A DNA stretch of 64,000 bases from Streptococcus pantholopis. Lineage in GTDB: Bacteria > Bacillota > Bacilli > Lactobacillales > Streptococcaceae. Position numbers and translations under genes: made by a program. The notes beneath the pieces are model-generated. The model worked only from the letters and a program-made list of their open reading frames with translations, searched no databases and was not told where the DNA came from. The stretch spans positions 1,426,001 to 1,490,000 of the forward strand of contig NZ_CP014699.1 of assembly GCF_001642085.1 (NCBI RefSeq), read 5' to 3'. This document shows positions 29,079 through 39,451 of the stretch, in pieces (the first letter of the stretch is position 1; each line of letters begins with the position of its first letter).

Positions 29079-29089
29079 TGCTTTTCTCC

Positions 29090-29125
29090 TGTATTTTTAT
29101 ACATTTAATTTTACATTATTATACA
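29090..29125. promoter_or_regulatory. Two ARG boxes at the argF promoter
   Basis: TGTATTTTTATACA (29090-29103) fits the ARG-box pattern TGNATWWWWATNCA exactly. TACATTATTATACA (29112-29125) fits on the minus strand with one mismatch. A candidate argF promoter on the minus strand, TTGCCA-17-TAAAAT, has the second box in its spacer and the first just downstream, an arrangement suited to repression by ArgR. Confidence 0.7.
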
Positions 29126-29202
29126 TTTTTTGGCAAGTTTTTTTCTGAAAAAAATTTTTTATCACTCTCATGGATAAAGTGCTAAATTTTTAAACTTTTT
29201 AC

Positions 29203-29230
29203 TTGAATTCTTTTTATGGGGTGTTATAAT
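29203..29230 (+). promoter_or_regulatory. clpE promoter
   Basis: TTGAAT (29203-29208), 16 bases and TATAAT (29225-29230), about 70 bp before the ATG. The CtsR operator begins 13 bp downstream of the -10. Confidence 0.82.
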
Positions 29231-29242
29231 ATGAATATAAAG

Positions 29243-29272
29243 TTTGACCATCTTTGACTAAATAAGGTCAAA
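29243..29272. promoter_or_regulatory. CtsR operator with an additional half site
   Basis: Read on the minus strand, 29243-29260 gives AGTCAAAGATGGTCAAA, a perfect CtsR heptad repeat (RGTCAAA-NAN-RGTCAAA). A further GGTCAAA half site in the other orientation lies at 29266-29272. The position covers the transcription start, as for class III heat-shock genes. Confidence 0.88.
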
Positions 29273-29302
29273 TGAATTGAAAATGACAAGGGAGGTTATT
29301 TT

Positions 29303-31564
29303 ATGCTCTGTCAAAATTGTAATCTAAATGAAGCAACCATTCACTTATATACAAATGTTAATGGTAAGCAAAGACAAATAGATCTTTGTCAGAACTGCTA
29401 CCAAATCATGAAAACTGACCCTAATAATACGATTTTAGGCGGTCTCAGTAAACAGCCTCAGGATCAAAGCAACACTGGGAACCCATTCTTTGATGATTTC
29501 TTTGGCGATTTAAACAATTTCCGGGCCTTTAACGGCCAGCTCCCTAACACACCTCCTACACAGGCCGGGGGCGGCCGAGGCGGGGGTGGCAGTAACGGAC
29601 GGCCTAACGGTCCGCAAGTTCAGCAGCCAAACGGCCTGTTAGAAGAATATGGCATCAATGTCACTGAAATTGCCCGCCGAGGCGACATTGACCCTGTTAT
29701 CGGACGCGATGAAGAGATTGTCCGGCTCATTGAAATCCTCAACCGCCGCACTAAAAACAATCCTGTGCTTATCGGTGAGCCCGGGGTCGGTAAAACAGCT
29801 GTTGTTGAGGGTCTGGCTCAAAAGATTGTTGATGGTAATGTTCCGCAAAAACTAAAAAACAAGCAGGTTATCCGACTTGATGTGGTCAGCCTTGTTCAAG
29901 GAACCGGTATTCGCGGCCAATTTGAAGAACGCATGCAAAAACTTATGGAAGAGATTCGCAAGCGTCAGGATGTTATCCTCTTCATTGATGAAATTCATGA
30001 AATTGTCGGTGCCGGCTCTGCGGGTGACGGCAATATGGATGCCGGCAATATTCTCAAACCGGCTTTGGCTAGAGGAGAGCTGCAGTTAGTCGGAGCCACC
30101 ACACTTAAGGAATACCGTATTATTGAAAAAGATGCTGCTCTGGAACGCCGGATGCAGCCAGTTAAGGTTGACGAACCTTCTGTTGCTGAAACCATTACTA
30201 TTCTTAAGGGGATTCAGAAGAAATACGAAGACTATCACCATGTTAAGTACAGCGATGATGCTATCGAAGCAGCTGCTCTTCTTTCAAACCGTTACATCCA
30301 AGACCGCTTCTTACCGGATAAGGCCATCGACCTGCTTGATGAATCCGGGTCTAAGATGAACTTAACCTTGAATTTTGTTGATCCTAAAGAAATCGATCAG
30401 CGCCTGACTGAAGCAGAAAACCTGAAAGCACAGGCTACTCGTGATGAAGACTATGAACGGGCTGCTTATTTCCGCGATCAGATTGCCAAATATAAGGAAA
30501 TGCAAAAACAAAAGGTTGATGAACAGGATGTCCCTGTTATCACTGAAAAGACGATTGAAGCCATCGTTGAACAAAAAACGAATATTCCGGTCGGGGATTT
30601 AAAAGAAAAAGAACAGTCACAGCTTATCAGTCTTGCTGATGATTTAAAAGCCCACGTTATCGGTCAGGATGATGCTGTTGAGCGAATTGCCAAGGCTATC
30701 CGCCGAAACCGGGTCGGTTTAGGAACACCTAACCGCCCTATCGGTTCTTTCCTCTTTGTTGGTCCTACCGGTGTAGGTAAGACAGAGCTCTCCAAACAGC
30801 TGGCAATAGAACTGTTTGGATCGGCAGACAGCATGATTCGTTTTGATATGTCGGAATATATGGAAAAGCATTCTGTCGCTAAACTGGTCGGAGCTCCTCC
30901 AGGCTATGTCGGCTATGAAGAAGCCGGACAGCTGACAGAACAGGTCCGCCGAAACCCTTATTCACTGATTCTGCTTGATGAAGTTGAAAAAGCGCATCCG
31001 GATGTGCTGCATACATTCCTGCAAGTCCTTGACGACGGACGCTTAACGGACGGCCAGGGCCGGACAGTCAGCTTTAAAGATACTATCATTATCATGACTT
31101 CAAATGCAGGTACCGGCCGCACTGAGGCCAATGTTGGTTTCGGAGCAGCCCGCGAAGGACGTACTAATTCTGTTTTGGGAGAGCTCAGCAATTTCTTCAG
31201 CCCTGAATTTATGAACCGTTTCGATGGTATCATTGAATTTAGAGCACTTGACAAGGATAACCTACTGCATATTGTTGATTTGATGCTCGATGATGTTAAT
31301 GCTCGGCTCAGCCACAGCGGAATTCACCTTGATGTCACCGATAAAGTAAAAGAAAAGCTGGTTGATTTGGGCTATGATCCAAAAATGGGTGCTCGTCCGC
31401 TTCGCCGCACCATTCAGGAAAACATCGAAGATGCGATTACAGATTATTATTTGGAAAATCCAACCGAAAAAAATCTTAAGGCAGTTATGTCCAGCAGCGG
31501 CAAAATCGTGATTAAATCTGCCAAAAAAGTGGAAACACCAAGTGAAACTGTCTCTGCTGAATAA
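29303..31564 (+). CDS. clpE: ATP-dependent Clp protease ATPase subunit ClpE
   Basis: Heat-induced AAA+ unfoldase that works with ClpP. The 753 residues start with a zinc finger unique to ClpE (C3-x2-C6 and C29-x2-C32), a Gly/Pro/Gln-rich linker (about 75-112), a first AAA+ domain with GEPGVGKT, a UVR-like coiled segment ([15 protein letters not shown]), and a second AAA+ domain with GPTGVGKT. It is transcribed alone from a CtsR-controlled promoter. GGGAGG precedes the ATG. Confidence 0.97.
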   Translation: MLCQNCNLNEATIHLYTNVNGKQRQIDLCQNCYQIMKTDPNNTILGGLSKQPQDQSNTGNPFFDDFFGDLNNFRAFNGQLPNTPPTQAGGGRGGGGSNGRPNGPQVQQPNGLLEEYGINVTEIARRGDIDPVIGRDEEIVRLIEILNRRTKNNPVLIGEPGVGKTAVVEGLAQKIVDGNVPQKLKNKQVIRLDVVSLVQGTGIRGQFEERMQKLMEEIRKRQDVILFIDEIHEIVGAGSAGDGNMDAGNILKPALARGELQLVGATTLKEYRIIEKDAALERRMQPVKVDEPSVAETITILKGIQKKYEDYHHVKYSDDAIEAAALLSNRYIQDRFLPDKAIDLLDESGSKMNLTLNFVDPKEIDQRLTEAENLKAQATRDEDYERAAYFRDQIAKYKEMQKQKVDEQDVPVITEKTIEAIVEQKTNIPVGDLKEKEQSQLISLADDLKAHVIGQDDAVERIAKAIRRNRVGLGTPNRPIGSFLFVGPTGVGKTELSKQLAIELFGSADSMIRFDMSEYMEKHSVAKLVGAPPGYVGYEEAGQLTEQVRRNPYSLILLDEVEKAHPDVLHTFLQVLDDGRLTDGQGRTVSFKDTIIIMTSNAGTGRTEANVGFGAAREGRTNSVLGELSNFFSPEFMNRFDGIIEFRALDKDNLLHIVDLMLDDVNARLSHSGIHLDVTDKVKEKLVDLGYDPKMGARPLRRTIQENIEDAITDYYLENPTEKNLKAVMSSSGKIVIKSAKKVETPSETVSAE

Positions 31565-31589
31565 AAATCATTCAGTCTGACAAACGGAA

Positions 31590-31637
31590 AAACCCGCCCC
31601 GGATTGGGAAAAATTCTCAATCCGGGGCGGTTTTTTT
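31590..31637 (+). terminator. clpE terminator
   Basis: CCGCCCCGGATTG and CAATCCGGGGCGG form a perfect thirteen-pair stem followed by seven T. An A run on the other side makes it possibly bidirectional. Confidence 0.93.
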
Positions 31638-31698
31638 CTTATATTAGCTAATGCTGACAGTAATCTAAAGAATAAGCAGTTTGAAAGGTTATAAGTCT

Positions 31699-32038
31699 TG
31701 CCGCACCCTTCTAGCCGTCCTAGCAGGAGACAAAATCAGACTATTTTTGCTTTGCTCTTTAAACGGGCTTTGTATCTTGGTAATTGAACACGCCCTAAGA
31801 GCTGTGCAGTGAAATCATCCAGTGGATGATTTCAGCCCGAACCTAGAAAAGGGAAGTGAGGGGACTGGAAATCTGTATCGTTACCTAGTTACCGCTAGCC
31901 GTAAACGACTGAAAGCTTTGTCGCCTTAACAGTCGACCGCACCTTTCTAGTCGTTCTGGCAGAGGTGCGTCTGCGAAATCAGAGATTTCGGACTTACCGT
32001 CATTTTTGCTTTGCTCTTTAAACGGGCTTTGTATCTTG
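31699..32038 (-). repeat. Repeat array E: partial and module-bearing hairpin repeats
   Basis: E1 (31699-31778) is a fragment of a 105-bp module joined to a frame end. E2 (31782-32038) has both frame ends, one 105-bp module, and next to the GTGTTC end the palindrome GAAATCATCC..GGATGATTTC. The frame end of E2 (TTTGTATCTT) stops 3 bp before the stop codon of the DUF2079 gene. Orientation is inverse to array F. Confidence 0.85.
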
Positions 32039-32041
32039 GTG

Positions 32042-34087
32042 TTATTTTGTTTTTTCCAAAATCAGGACGTCTTTTGTTGATGCCGCTGTTTCTGAATAGC
32101 CTTTTTCCATATAAAGTTTAACAATAGTAGCTTCTGTTGTCGTTTCCTGATTTTCTACAGTTGAGCGCGGGGTGACAACTAAATCGACGGAAGAATCGAA
32201 CTCTTGATTGTTATGATAAAAAATATCATAAAGTTCTCGGGTTCTGCGCAAATCAACGGTATAAGAGTAATGCGCCAGTATTTTCTTCTCTTCAGGCAGT
32301 GCAGCCAAAGTCTGGTGGATAGCAGTAAATTTATCCCGATTTTGCTGGTAATATAGGATATCTTTGTACCAGTTGCCTGTGTAACTGTAAAGGATTGCTG
32401 AGGAAAACAGCAAAGCTGTCAGAATAAAGGATAAAATTCGTTTGGAAACTGTGAAATGTGTCTGCTCCTTCTCCTGCCAATCAATAAAGAGACCTTCCAA
32501 AGCCAATAAAGCCATGAAGAAGACTAAAACAGTACTGCCGTAACTGTACTGAAAACCAAAATCGGTTTGATAATCATAATTTGACAGCAGGTTAATGGCT
32601 ACTAGAGGCAAAAGCAGAAAATAATTCTCCCATCTCTTTTGCATTAAAGGCAAAAAGGCCAAGCCGCTAAATAAGAGGAAAAGATACTGTAATTTATGCT
32701 GGGTAAAAAAACTTGCAAAAATATAGGTAGGATTCAGAAAAATGGTTTTAAAAGCCCCCCACAGCCCGTCTTGTCCATCCAGCAGATCGAACCGACTGAT
32801 TAAAACTCCGTCTCCATAATGCGTTAAAATAAAAACACAAGTTCCAAAATAAAACAAAGGAAAGAGGAGCTGCCAGAAAACAAGAAAAGGTTTGGATCCA
32901 GAAGATTGAGAAAAACGGTTCTGCCAAAGAAAATACAGGCCGACTGCAAAAACATAAATGAAGGCATCTTCTTTAATCATCAGTGTCAGCAAAACCACCA
33001 GCAGCAGCCGCCAGCGCCACTGCTTAATATTCGCATAAAGCAGCCAAAGCAGACAGGGAACCAAGAAGCAATTTTCATGCAGATGATAGGAACCGGCTGT
33101 TGTCATTGCTGGAGTCAGCACAAACAAAAGCAGAAGCAAAGGTCGGGCAAAAGCAGGTAACTGTAAATGTTTTAACAAAAAATGCAGCGGAATAACTCCT
33201 GAAAACACAACCAAGACCTGTAAAATTTCCAAAGTTTCAAGATAAGGAAACAAACTGTAAACAGGCAGCATAAGGTAATAAATGGGGGAAATATGGACAG
33301 CAAAATGTGACAGAAGTCTGTCTCTCTCCAAGGTTGTCATGGGTGTCAGGCTGCGCCGCATACTCTCAAACATCTGAGAGAAGATACCGATATCGAAGGT
33401 TGATACCGACAGGGTTTTTGCTTTATAAGCAACAACCAAACACAGATAAAAGACATAAGCCAAACCGATAAAACCGACTAAGCGGTAGAGCTGCTTTTCT
33501 TTATTGGCCAACGAAAAGAGTCCCTTTTTCAGCTTTTCTCCAGCGCTATTCAGCAAAAAATAGACACACAGGGCGTAAACACCCGCCAAAAACAGAAGCC
33601 AAAGCTGGTTGCTGTCCCATTTCTCCGCCTCAATAACAAATTGTTTAAGATCTACTGACAAGGGATGATAGAGACGGTAAAGCATCAGAGGAAAAGTCAG
33701 CAAAAGACTGGCAGGAATAATATAAGAGAGACTTTCTTTAGTTAAAAACAGCTTGAAATAGGCTGCCAGCCCCAAGAGAAAGAAGGCGCAGAAAAGCAAG
33801 GGAGAAGGGCTCTTATAAATACCTAGAACAAGATAGGCAGACATAAGTCCCGTAAAAACAAGATTGGGGTTAAATGAAGTAAAACGCATACTCAGATAGC
33901 CCTGCCCCAGACTGAAGGCTAAGATAAGCAGAAATGCTTCTGCTACAGAAAGAACCGGCAGGGGCTGCAAAAAAAGGGCATCTGCAGAAAGTAAAAACAT
34001 ACCGCAAACAGCATACAGCAAATAGGCATTTACCAGATACATAAGCCAAGTCATCAGCGTCTTTCTTTCAGTAAAATAATTAAACAT
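32042..34087 (-). CDS. DUF2079 polytopic membrane protein
   Basis: A 681-residue integral membrane protein with roughly 14 or more hydrophobic segments and a short soluble C-terminus. The segment around STFDIGIFSQMFESMRR and the LSHFAVHISPIYYLMLPVY region match DUF2079, a family with a glycosyltransferase-C-like topology. The function is unknown; a lipid-linked sugar transferase is a guess from topology. The start is chosen at MFNYFTERKTLMTW; no strong ribosome site was seen. It is a single gene, convergent with clpE. Confidence 0.8.
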   Translation of the reverse strand: MFNYFTERKTLMTWLMYLVNAYLLYAVCGMFLLSADALFLQPLPVLSVAEAFLLILAFSLGQGYLSMRFTSFNPNLVFTGLMSAYLVLGIYKSPSPLLFCAFFLLGLAAYFKLFLTKESLSYIIPASLLLTFPLMLYRLYHPLSVDLKQFVIEAEKWDSNQLWLLFLAGVYALCVYFLLNSAGEKLKKGLFSLANKEKQLYRLVGFIGLAYVFYLCLVVAYKAKTLSVSTFDIGIFSQMFESMRRSLTPMTTLERDRLLSHFAVHISPIYYLMLPVYSLFPYLETLEILQVLVVFSGVIPLHFLLKHLQLPAFARPLLLLLFVLTPAMTTAGSYHLHENCFLVPCLLWLLYANIKQWRWRLLLVVLLTLMIKEDAFIYVFAVGLYFLWQNRFSQSSGSKPFLVFWQLLFPLFYFGTCVFILTHYGDGVLISRFDLLDGQDGLWGAFKTIFLNPTYIFASFFTQHKLQYLFLLFSGLAFLPLMQKRWENYFLLLPLVAINLLSNYDYQTDFGFQYSYGSTVLVFFMALLALEGLFIDWQEKEQTHFTVSKRILSFILTALLFSSAILYSYTGNWYKDILYYQQNRDKFTAIHQTLAALPEEKKILAHYSYTVDLRRTRELYDIFYHNNQEFDSSVDLVVTPRSTVENQETTTEATIVKLYMEKGYSETAASTKDVLILEKTK

Positions 34088-34425
34088 CTAGTCTCTTCTC
34101 CATAACAATCAGCTTATTCTCAAGTCCCTTGTCGGTAAAATACCGCTTCTTCATAAAGACAAAGGGCGAAAACCCAAGCGATATTTTTCAAATCCGAAAA
34201 TACTGCTTAAATAACAAGCAGATTGACCGTTTATAAAAATATTTTCTCTTTATTTTACCATTTTTCTTAGAAGTTAGCTCGTTTTCTGACATTAAATGCA
34301 GACTGTCAAAAATAGGATAAGGTCTGCAGCTGTCTAGCCAAATTTCTAACTTGTTTCAAGTCTTTCTTCCATATGAGGAGCATTTTCCTCAAATTTTTAG
34401 TATAATAAACCAAAGGGAGGAAGGC
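34088..34425. other. Gap between divergent DUF2079 and NUDIX genes
   Basis: It holds the presumed divergent promoters. TATAAT at 34401-34406 is the likely NUDIX -10, without a clear -35. No repeat or small gene is recognised. Confidence 0.4.
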
Positions 34426-34887
34426 ATGATGACAATTCCAATTTTTGGCGATAAAACAGAACAAGCAGATTATAAAACGCGTTATGGCGTTTATGCAGTT
34501 ATCCCCAACGCAAACAAAGATGCTATCGTACTTGTTCAGGCTCCCAATGGCGCTTGGTTTTTACCGGGCGGCGAAATTGAAGCCGGTGAAAATCACAAAG
34601 AAGCTTTGGAGAGAGAACTTCTTGAAGAACTGGGTTTTACGGCAGAGATTGGGGAATATTACGGTCAGGCAGATGAGTATTTCTATTCCCGCCACCGAGA
34701 CAGTTATTTTTATAATCCTGCCTATATTTATGAGATTACTCACTTCCGGCAGGCAGCAGATCCCTTAGAAGATTTTAATCAAATTGCTTGGTTTTCTATT
34801 GACGAAGCTGAAAAAAAATTAAAACGCGGCAGCCATAAATGGGGAGTTCGGCAATGGCAAAAAAAACACGGCAATTCATCAAGCTAG
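34426..34887 (+). CDS. NUDIX hydrolase
   Basis: A 153-residue protein (from the ATG at 34426, supported by GGGAGGAAGGC) starting MMTIPIFGDK; the open frame continues 25 codons upstream, but that crosses the -10 region. The Nudix box is complete, GGEIEAGENHKEALERELLE, with the EELGF end, so metal-dependent cleavage of a nucleoside diphosphate derivative is expected. The substrate is not predictable. A DUF1827 gene follows after 56 bp with its own -10. Confidence 0.88.
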   Translation: MMTIPIFGDKTEQADYKTRYGVYAVIPNANKDAIVLVQAPNGAWFLPGGEIEAGENHKEALERELLEELGFTAEIGEYYGQADEYFYSRHRDSYFYNPAYIYEITHFRQAADPLEDFNQIAWFSIDEAEKKLKRGSHKWGVRQWQKKHGNSSS

Positions 34888-34943
34888 CATTTTTTTAAGA
34901 AAAAACATGCTATAATAGAAAAAAAGACTTGAGGAGGACGATT

Positions 34944-35243
34944 ATGAGACTTATAAACACGACCAGCAGCCATCCGGAATTAGTAAAAAATCAATTAAAA
35001 AATACAGATGCAAAATTGGTAGAAGTCTATTCTGCCGGTAATACAGATGTCATTTTCACACAGGCTCCTAAGCATTATGAAATTTTGATTACTAATAAAT
35101 ACCGGGCAATCAAGGACAGCGAACTGGAAGCTATCCGAGAATTTTTCCTCAGGCGCAAAATTGATGAATCGACCGTCCTCTTTGATCAGCTAAAGACATT
35201 GCATACAGCTAATTTGATTGAGATCTCTTTCCCAACGAAATAA
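34944..35243 (+). CDS. DUF1827 family protein
   Basis: A 99-residue soluble protein from the ATG at 34944, MRLINTTSSHPELVKNQL..., with GAGGAGGACGATT before it. An in-frame ATG five codons earlier overlaps that site and is not used. The family is restricted to streptococci and relatives and is often found near clpE; its function is unknown. An extended -10 (TGCTATAAT, 34908-34916) suggests its own promoter. Confidence 0.82.
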   Translation: MRLINTTSSHPELVKNQLKNTDAKLVEVYSAGNTDVIFTQAPKHYEILITNKYRAIKDSELEAIREFFLRRKIDESTVLFDQLKTLHTANLIEISFPTK

Positions 35244-35348
35244 CAGCAGGCTGCCCCTCATAATTGTCAGTCTTGAGAATATTGGGTTCACTGAAGGGCG
35301 GAGACACAAAGGATTACACTTCAAATCTGGGATATGCTTAGTATACTT

Positions 35349-35387
35349 AAAAAGTCTGAGACACTTAATGTGTCTCAGACTTTTTTT
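35349..35387. terminator. Bidirectional terminator
   Basis: AAGTCTGAGACAC and GTGTCTCAGACTT pair perfectly around TTAAT, flanked by A on one side and seven T on the other. It serves the DUF1827 gene on the plus strand and ileS on the minus strand. Confidence 0.93.
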
Positions 35388-35442
35388 GAGAGGAGATAGT
35401 TTAAAAAACTTCTCCAGCAGTCTGTAGATATATATCCCCTTC

Positions 35443-38235
35443 TTATTTATCTGAAAAGCCCTGTGCCACAGCCTGCGGGAAGGCTTCTTCAACAATCTGC
35501 GCACATGAGTCGCAAATAAAAGCATTGTAAGACCGGTCCCTGACTGTTTCATCAACCCGCCGGCAGCGGTCGCACACTGAACCGTGGGCGTGTTCAACTG
35601 TAAATGCTGCACTTGACGAGGCAAGTCCCTCTTTTGGCGCCGGTTCTTTACTTACTGTCAGCTGTGAAACAATCAAAAGCTGTGCTAAATCGCTGTCAAG
35701 TGAATCAAGCAGAACTCTGAGTTCTTCATCGGCATAAATGGTTAAATGAGCTTCAAGAGATTTACCGATAACTTTATCATTTCGGGCTAGCTCAAGTGCT
35801 TTTTGAGCCTGTGTCCGCAGTGTCATAAAGGCTTCCCATTGTTCAAGAATAGCATCTTGATCAGGGATATGCTGAGCTTCAGGCATTTCCGATAGCTGCA
35901 CGAATTCTTCCGGTTCAAATTCTAAATAAGACCAGATTTCTTCGGCTGTATGCGGAAGAATCGGTGTCAGCAGCTTGGTCATTTTGACCAAAATATCGTA
36001 GAAAACAGTCTGCATCTGCCTTCTGGCTTTGCTGTCAGCGGCTTCAATATAAACAACATCTTTGGCAAAATCCAGATAAAAGGCTGATAAGTCAACCGTT
36101 ACAAAATTGACAACGGCCTTGTAGATATCCAGAAAATTATAGGCATCATAAGCTTCTCTAATACCAGCCACAAGCTGATTGAATTTAACGGTCATGTATT
36201 TGTCGACAGGACGCAAGTCAGCAAACGCTACCGTATGGAGGTCAGGATTGAAGTCGCTCGTATTAGCAAGCAGAAAACGCAGAGTGTTGCGAATTTTACG
36301 ATAAGTCTCTGATACTTGCCCCAAAATATCCATTGATACCCGGACATCATTATCCGTATCAACAGAAGTCACCCAAAGGCGCAGAATTTCTGCCCCATAT
36401 TGTTTGGCGACATTGTTTGGTGAAATAATATTGCCTTTTGATTTAGACATTTTTTCACCCTTGCCGTCGAGTACAAAACCTTGAGACAAGAGATTTTTAT
36501 ATGGGGATTGACCATTGACTGCCACTGAGGTAATCAGCGATGAATTGAACCACCCACGGTATTGATCAGACCCTTCAAGATAAAGATCTGCCGGATAGCT
36601 AAGCCCGTCTCTTGCCTGCATTACTCCGCTCCAAGAGGAACCTGAATCAAACCAAACATCCATGATATCGGTTTCCTTTGTGAACTGACCGTTAGGTGAG
36701 CCGGGATGGCTGAATCCCTCAGGCAGGAGGTCCTTGGCTTCACGTTCCCACCAAACAGCAGAACCGTGTTCTGCTACTAAATCGGCAACATGATCAGTCA
36801 CTTCTTTAGTCATAATCGCTGTACCGTCTTCAGCATAGAAAATCGGCAGAGGGACACCCCAGACACGCTGACGTGAAATAACCCAGTCTCCGCGGTCGCG
36901 AATCATATTGTAAAGCCGAGTCTTCCCCCAAGATGGATGGAAATTGACCTTTTCAATCTCAGACAGAATATCCTGACGAAAATCTGATACTGATGCAAAC
37001 CATTGTGGTACGGCACGCCAAATAATCGGCTTTTTCGTCCGCCAGTCAAAGGGGTAAGAGTGATTAATCACTTCGCTGGCTAAGAGGAGGTCGCCAAGTT
37101 TTTCCTTAACTGTCGGCAGAACCTTATCATAGAACTGGCCAGCAAAATCCGACCCGGCTAAATCATTCATTATACCGCGTTCATTGACAGTTACAACAAC
37201 ATCCAGACCATATTCTATCCCGACTTTGTAGTCATCTTCACCAAAACTTGGTGCTGTATGGACAATCCCTGTTCCGGAATCCAGTGTCACATGGTCGCCA
37301 AGAATAACCAGTTCTTCAACATCTTTATCCCAAGGGTGTTCGGTCACAATCAGCTCCAGTTCCGCTCCTTTGTAGGCTGCTAAAACCGTATACGATTCCC
37401 AAGAAAATTTGGCAGCAAGACTGTCAACCAGGGCTGAAGCCAGCACATATTTGCGTTCTGATCCTTCCGGACGTACAAGCAGGTAGTCTATATCCGCCCC
37501 AACCGTTAAACCGCGTGAAGCCGTTATGGTGAACGGTGTTGTGGTCCAGACTATAATATAAGTATCCTGATCAAGAATCCCTTTACCATCTTTTACGCGG
37601 TTGGCATAGTAAAGAGACGGCGAATCAATGTCATGATATTCGATTTCAGCTTCTGCTAAGGCAGATTCTGAGGACCAAGACCAATACACCGGTTTTGCCC
37701 CGCGATAGATATATCCCTTGTCTGCCATTGCACCAAAAACACGGATTTGCGCCGCTTCATAGTCCGGCGTCAAGGTAACATACGGATTTGTCCAATCAGC
37801 AGAAATACCCAAACGTTTAAAGTCATCACGCTGTTTATCAATCTGGCTCAGGGCATAGTCCCGGCACATCCGCAGATAATCTGCCAAATCCAGTTCTTTG
37901 CGCTTAACACCCTTTTGGGCCAGTACTTGTTCAATTGGCAAACCATGTGTATCCCAGCCCGGCACATACGGAGCAGAAAAGCCAGACATTGATTTTGAAC
38001 GGACAATAATATCTTTTGAAATTTTATTTAAGGCATGACCTAGATGAATATTTCCGTTGGCATAAGGAGGGCCGTCATGAAGGTGAAAATCAGGTTTGTC
38101 AGCATTGAGCTCCTGACGTTTTTTATAAAGTTCTGCTTCTTCCCATTTTTGCTGCCAAAGCGGTTCTTTATTAGGCAGACCGGCGCGCATTGGGAAAGCT
38201 GTTTTTCCAAGGTTAAGGGTTTCTTTTAATTTCAT
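35443..38235 (-). CDS. ileS: Isoleucyl-tRNA synthetase
   Basis: Charges tRNA-Ile. The 930-residue class I enzyme has the HIGH-type motif HLGH (64-67), the KMSKS motif in [10 protein letters not shown] near residue 595, an editing domain between them (with TTTPFTI and the [16 protein letters not shown] segment), and a C-terminal zinc site of two CxxC pairs (CDRC and CDSC). This is the ordinary eubacterial, mupirocin-sensitive layout. AGGAGTGTAGC precedes the ATG. The upstream T-box makes expression respond to uncharged tRNA-Ile. Confidence 0.97.
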   Translation of the reverse strand: MKLKETLNLGKTAFPMRAGLPNKEPLWQQKWEEAELYKKRQELNADKPDFHLHDGPPYANGNIHLGHALNKISKDIIVRSKSMSGFSAPYVPGWDTHGLPIEQVLAQKGVKRKELDLADYLRMCRDYALSQIDKQRDDFKRLGISADWTNPYVTLTPDYEAAQIRVFGAMADKGYIYRGAKPVYWSWSSESALAEAEIEYHDIDSPSLYYANRVKDGKGILDQDTYIIVWTTTPFTITASRGLTVGADIDYLLVRPEGSERKYVLASALVDSLAAKFSWESYTVLAAYKGAELELIVTEHPWDKDVEELVILGDHVTLDSGTGIVHTAPSFGEDDYKVGIEYGLDVVVTVNERGIMNDLAGSDFAGQFYDKVLPTVKEKLGDLLLASEVINHSYPFDWRTKKPIIWRAVPQWFASVSDFRQDILSEIEKVNFHPSWGKTRLYNMIRDRGDWVISRQRVWGVPLPIFYAEDGTAIMTKEVTDHVADLVAEHGSAVWWEREAKDLLPEGFSHPGSPNGQFTKETDIMDVWFDSGSSWSGVMQARDGLSYPADLYLEGSDQYRGWFNSSLITSVAVNGQSPYKNLLSQGFVLDGKGEKMSKSKGNIISPNNVAKQYGAEILRLWVTSVDTDNDVRVSMDILGQVSETYRKIRNTLRFLLANTSDFNPDLHTVAFADLRPVDKYMTVKFNQLVAGIREAYDAYNFLDIYKAVVNFVTVDLSAFYLDFAKDVVYIEAADSKARRQMQTVFYDILVKMTKLLTPILPHTAEEIWSYLEFEPEEFVQLSEMPEAQHIPDQDAILEQWEAFMTLRTQAQKALELARNDKVIGKSLEAHLTIYADEELRVLLDSLDSDLAQLLIVSQLTVSKEPAPKEGLASSSAAFTVEHAHGSVCDRCRRVDETVRDRSYNAFICDSCAQIVEEAFPQAVAQGFSDK

Positions 38236-38397
38236 GCTACACTCCTATAAAATCATATCAAAATAATAATGCGGGCTATCAAGAATGAAAGCCATCAGAG
38301 AAAAATCAAAAATAACAGCTATCACTCTTACGGTAATTGCAGGACGGATGGTTTAACCTAAAATGTCCTCTCAGCCGCAGCACCACAGCATTTTTTT

Positions 38398-38650
38398 AAA
38401 CATAAAAAAGCTCCCATCTTCAAAGGACGAGAGCTCGCGGTACCACCTTATTTTAGAATCTTTTTGAATAGTTTCCATCCAAAACAAATTCCCTTTTGGC
38501 CCGTAAGGCAGGCACACCTTCTGTCTTACGACTTACCCCAAGTAAGTTTTCAGACAAAAAATCAGAAAATGATAAGCTGACAGCCCAGAGACTGCAGGGC
38601 TTACACCGTCCCCTGCTCGCTTGAAAAGTATCAGCTGTGCTTCTGTTTTT
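38398..38650 (-). promoter_or_regulatory. T-box riboswitch (Ile) upstream of ileS
   Basis: On the minus strand AAGGTGGTACCGCG (38436-38449) is the T-box sequence that pairs with the tRNA acceptor end. It is followed by a terminator hairpin (GAGCTCTCGTCC.. with GGGAGCTTTTTT, ending near 38403). Upstream is a stem I region with the GCAGGG..CCCTGC arm. AUC at 38571-38573 is a likely specifier codon for isoleucine. The leader begins almost at the divIVA stop, so its promoter must be inside divIVA or it is read from the division cluster. Confidence 0.9.
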
Positions 38651-38652
38651 CT

Positions 38653-39441
38653 TTATTCCTCAATATTAAGTTTAAAGGTTTGTGTTTCGCTCAGATTGAT
38701 TTCACCAGACGGGCTGTCGCTCTCGCTGGATGTATCAATAACGGCTGACTGATCAGCTGCCTGAGCTTCTGCCAGCTGCCTGTTGCCTGCATCAGCACGG
38801 CGCTGCAGCTCTTCCATTTCTTCAGGAGTGAACTGGCGTGTGGCATCAAAAACACCTGTATCATCAATGTCGGAAACATGTTCATCAAGAACCTTTTCGA
38901 CCACTTCTTTAAAGGCAGCATCTGAATTTTGCAGATAAACAGCGGTAGGCTGCAGCAAATCATTCCACTCCGGTGAGTTAGCCAAACCGAGCTGACCTTC
39001 AATCGCTGCAATCAGGCGCTGATGAAAGACACGGCTCTGGCGCTTCAAATCTTCTGTTTCAACAGCAACACGTTTAGCCTCATCGGTTGCATCGCGCAAA
39101 ATTTCATTAGCCTTTGATTTAGCCTCATCAATCAAGTGCTGGGCATCATAGTTGGCCTTGCTGACCACATTAGTGGCTTCATTGCTGGCAGATGCTTTGA
39201 CTTTCTCAGCCGTTTCCTGTGCCAAAATAACGGACTGACTGAGGGATTCGCGCATTTCATCAAAATATGCCAGTTTTTCTTCCAATTCTTTAATCTTATT
39301 TTCCTGATCACGATTTTTACGGACCAGCTCTTCATAGTCATCAACGACGATAGAAAGGAACTCATCCACTTCTTCATCATCGTAACCGCGAAATCTCGTA
39401 TTAAATGTTTTATCCTTAATTTCAAGTGCTGTAAGTGCCAT
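38653..39441 (-). CDS. divIVA: Cell division initiation protein DivIVA
   Basis: Coiled-coil protein that binds curved membrane at poles and division sites and organises streptococcal septal and peripheral growth. The 262-residue protein has the lipid-binding N-terminus (MALTALEIKDKTFNTRFRGYDDEEVDEFL), a long coiled coil (about 30-165) rich in Glu/Lys/Ala, and a disordered acidic C-terminus. The site AAGGAGGCCCGA precedes the ATG. Last gene of the division cluster before ileS. Confidence 0.95.
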   Translation of the reverse strand: MALTALEIKDKTFNTRFRGYDDEEVDEFLSIVVDDYEELVRKNRDQENKIKELEEKLAYFDEMRESLSQSVILAQETAEKVKASASNEATNVVSKANYDAQHLIDEAKSKANEILRDATDEAKRVAVETEDLKRQSRVFHQRLIAAIEGQLGLANSPEWNDLLQPTAVYLQNSDAAFKEVVEKVLDEHVSDIDDTGVFDATRQFTPEEMEELQRRADAGNRQLAEAQAADQSAVIDTSSESDSPSGEINLSETQTFKLNIEE

Positions 39442-39451
39442 TCGGGCCTCC

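Noticed and set aside
35190..35624. A 144-codon minus-strand frame over the ileS end and terminator.
   Set aside because: It overlaps the well-supported ileS zinc domain in another frame and crosses a strong terminator.
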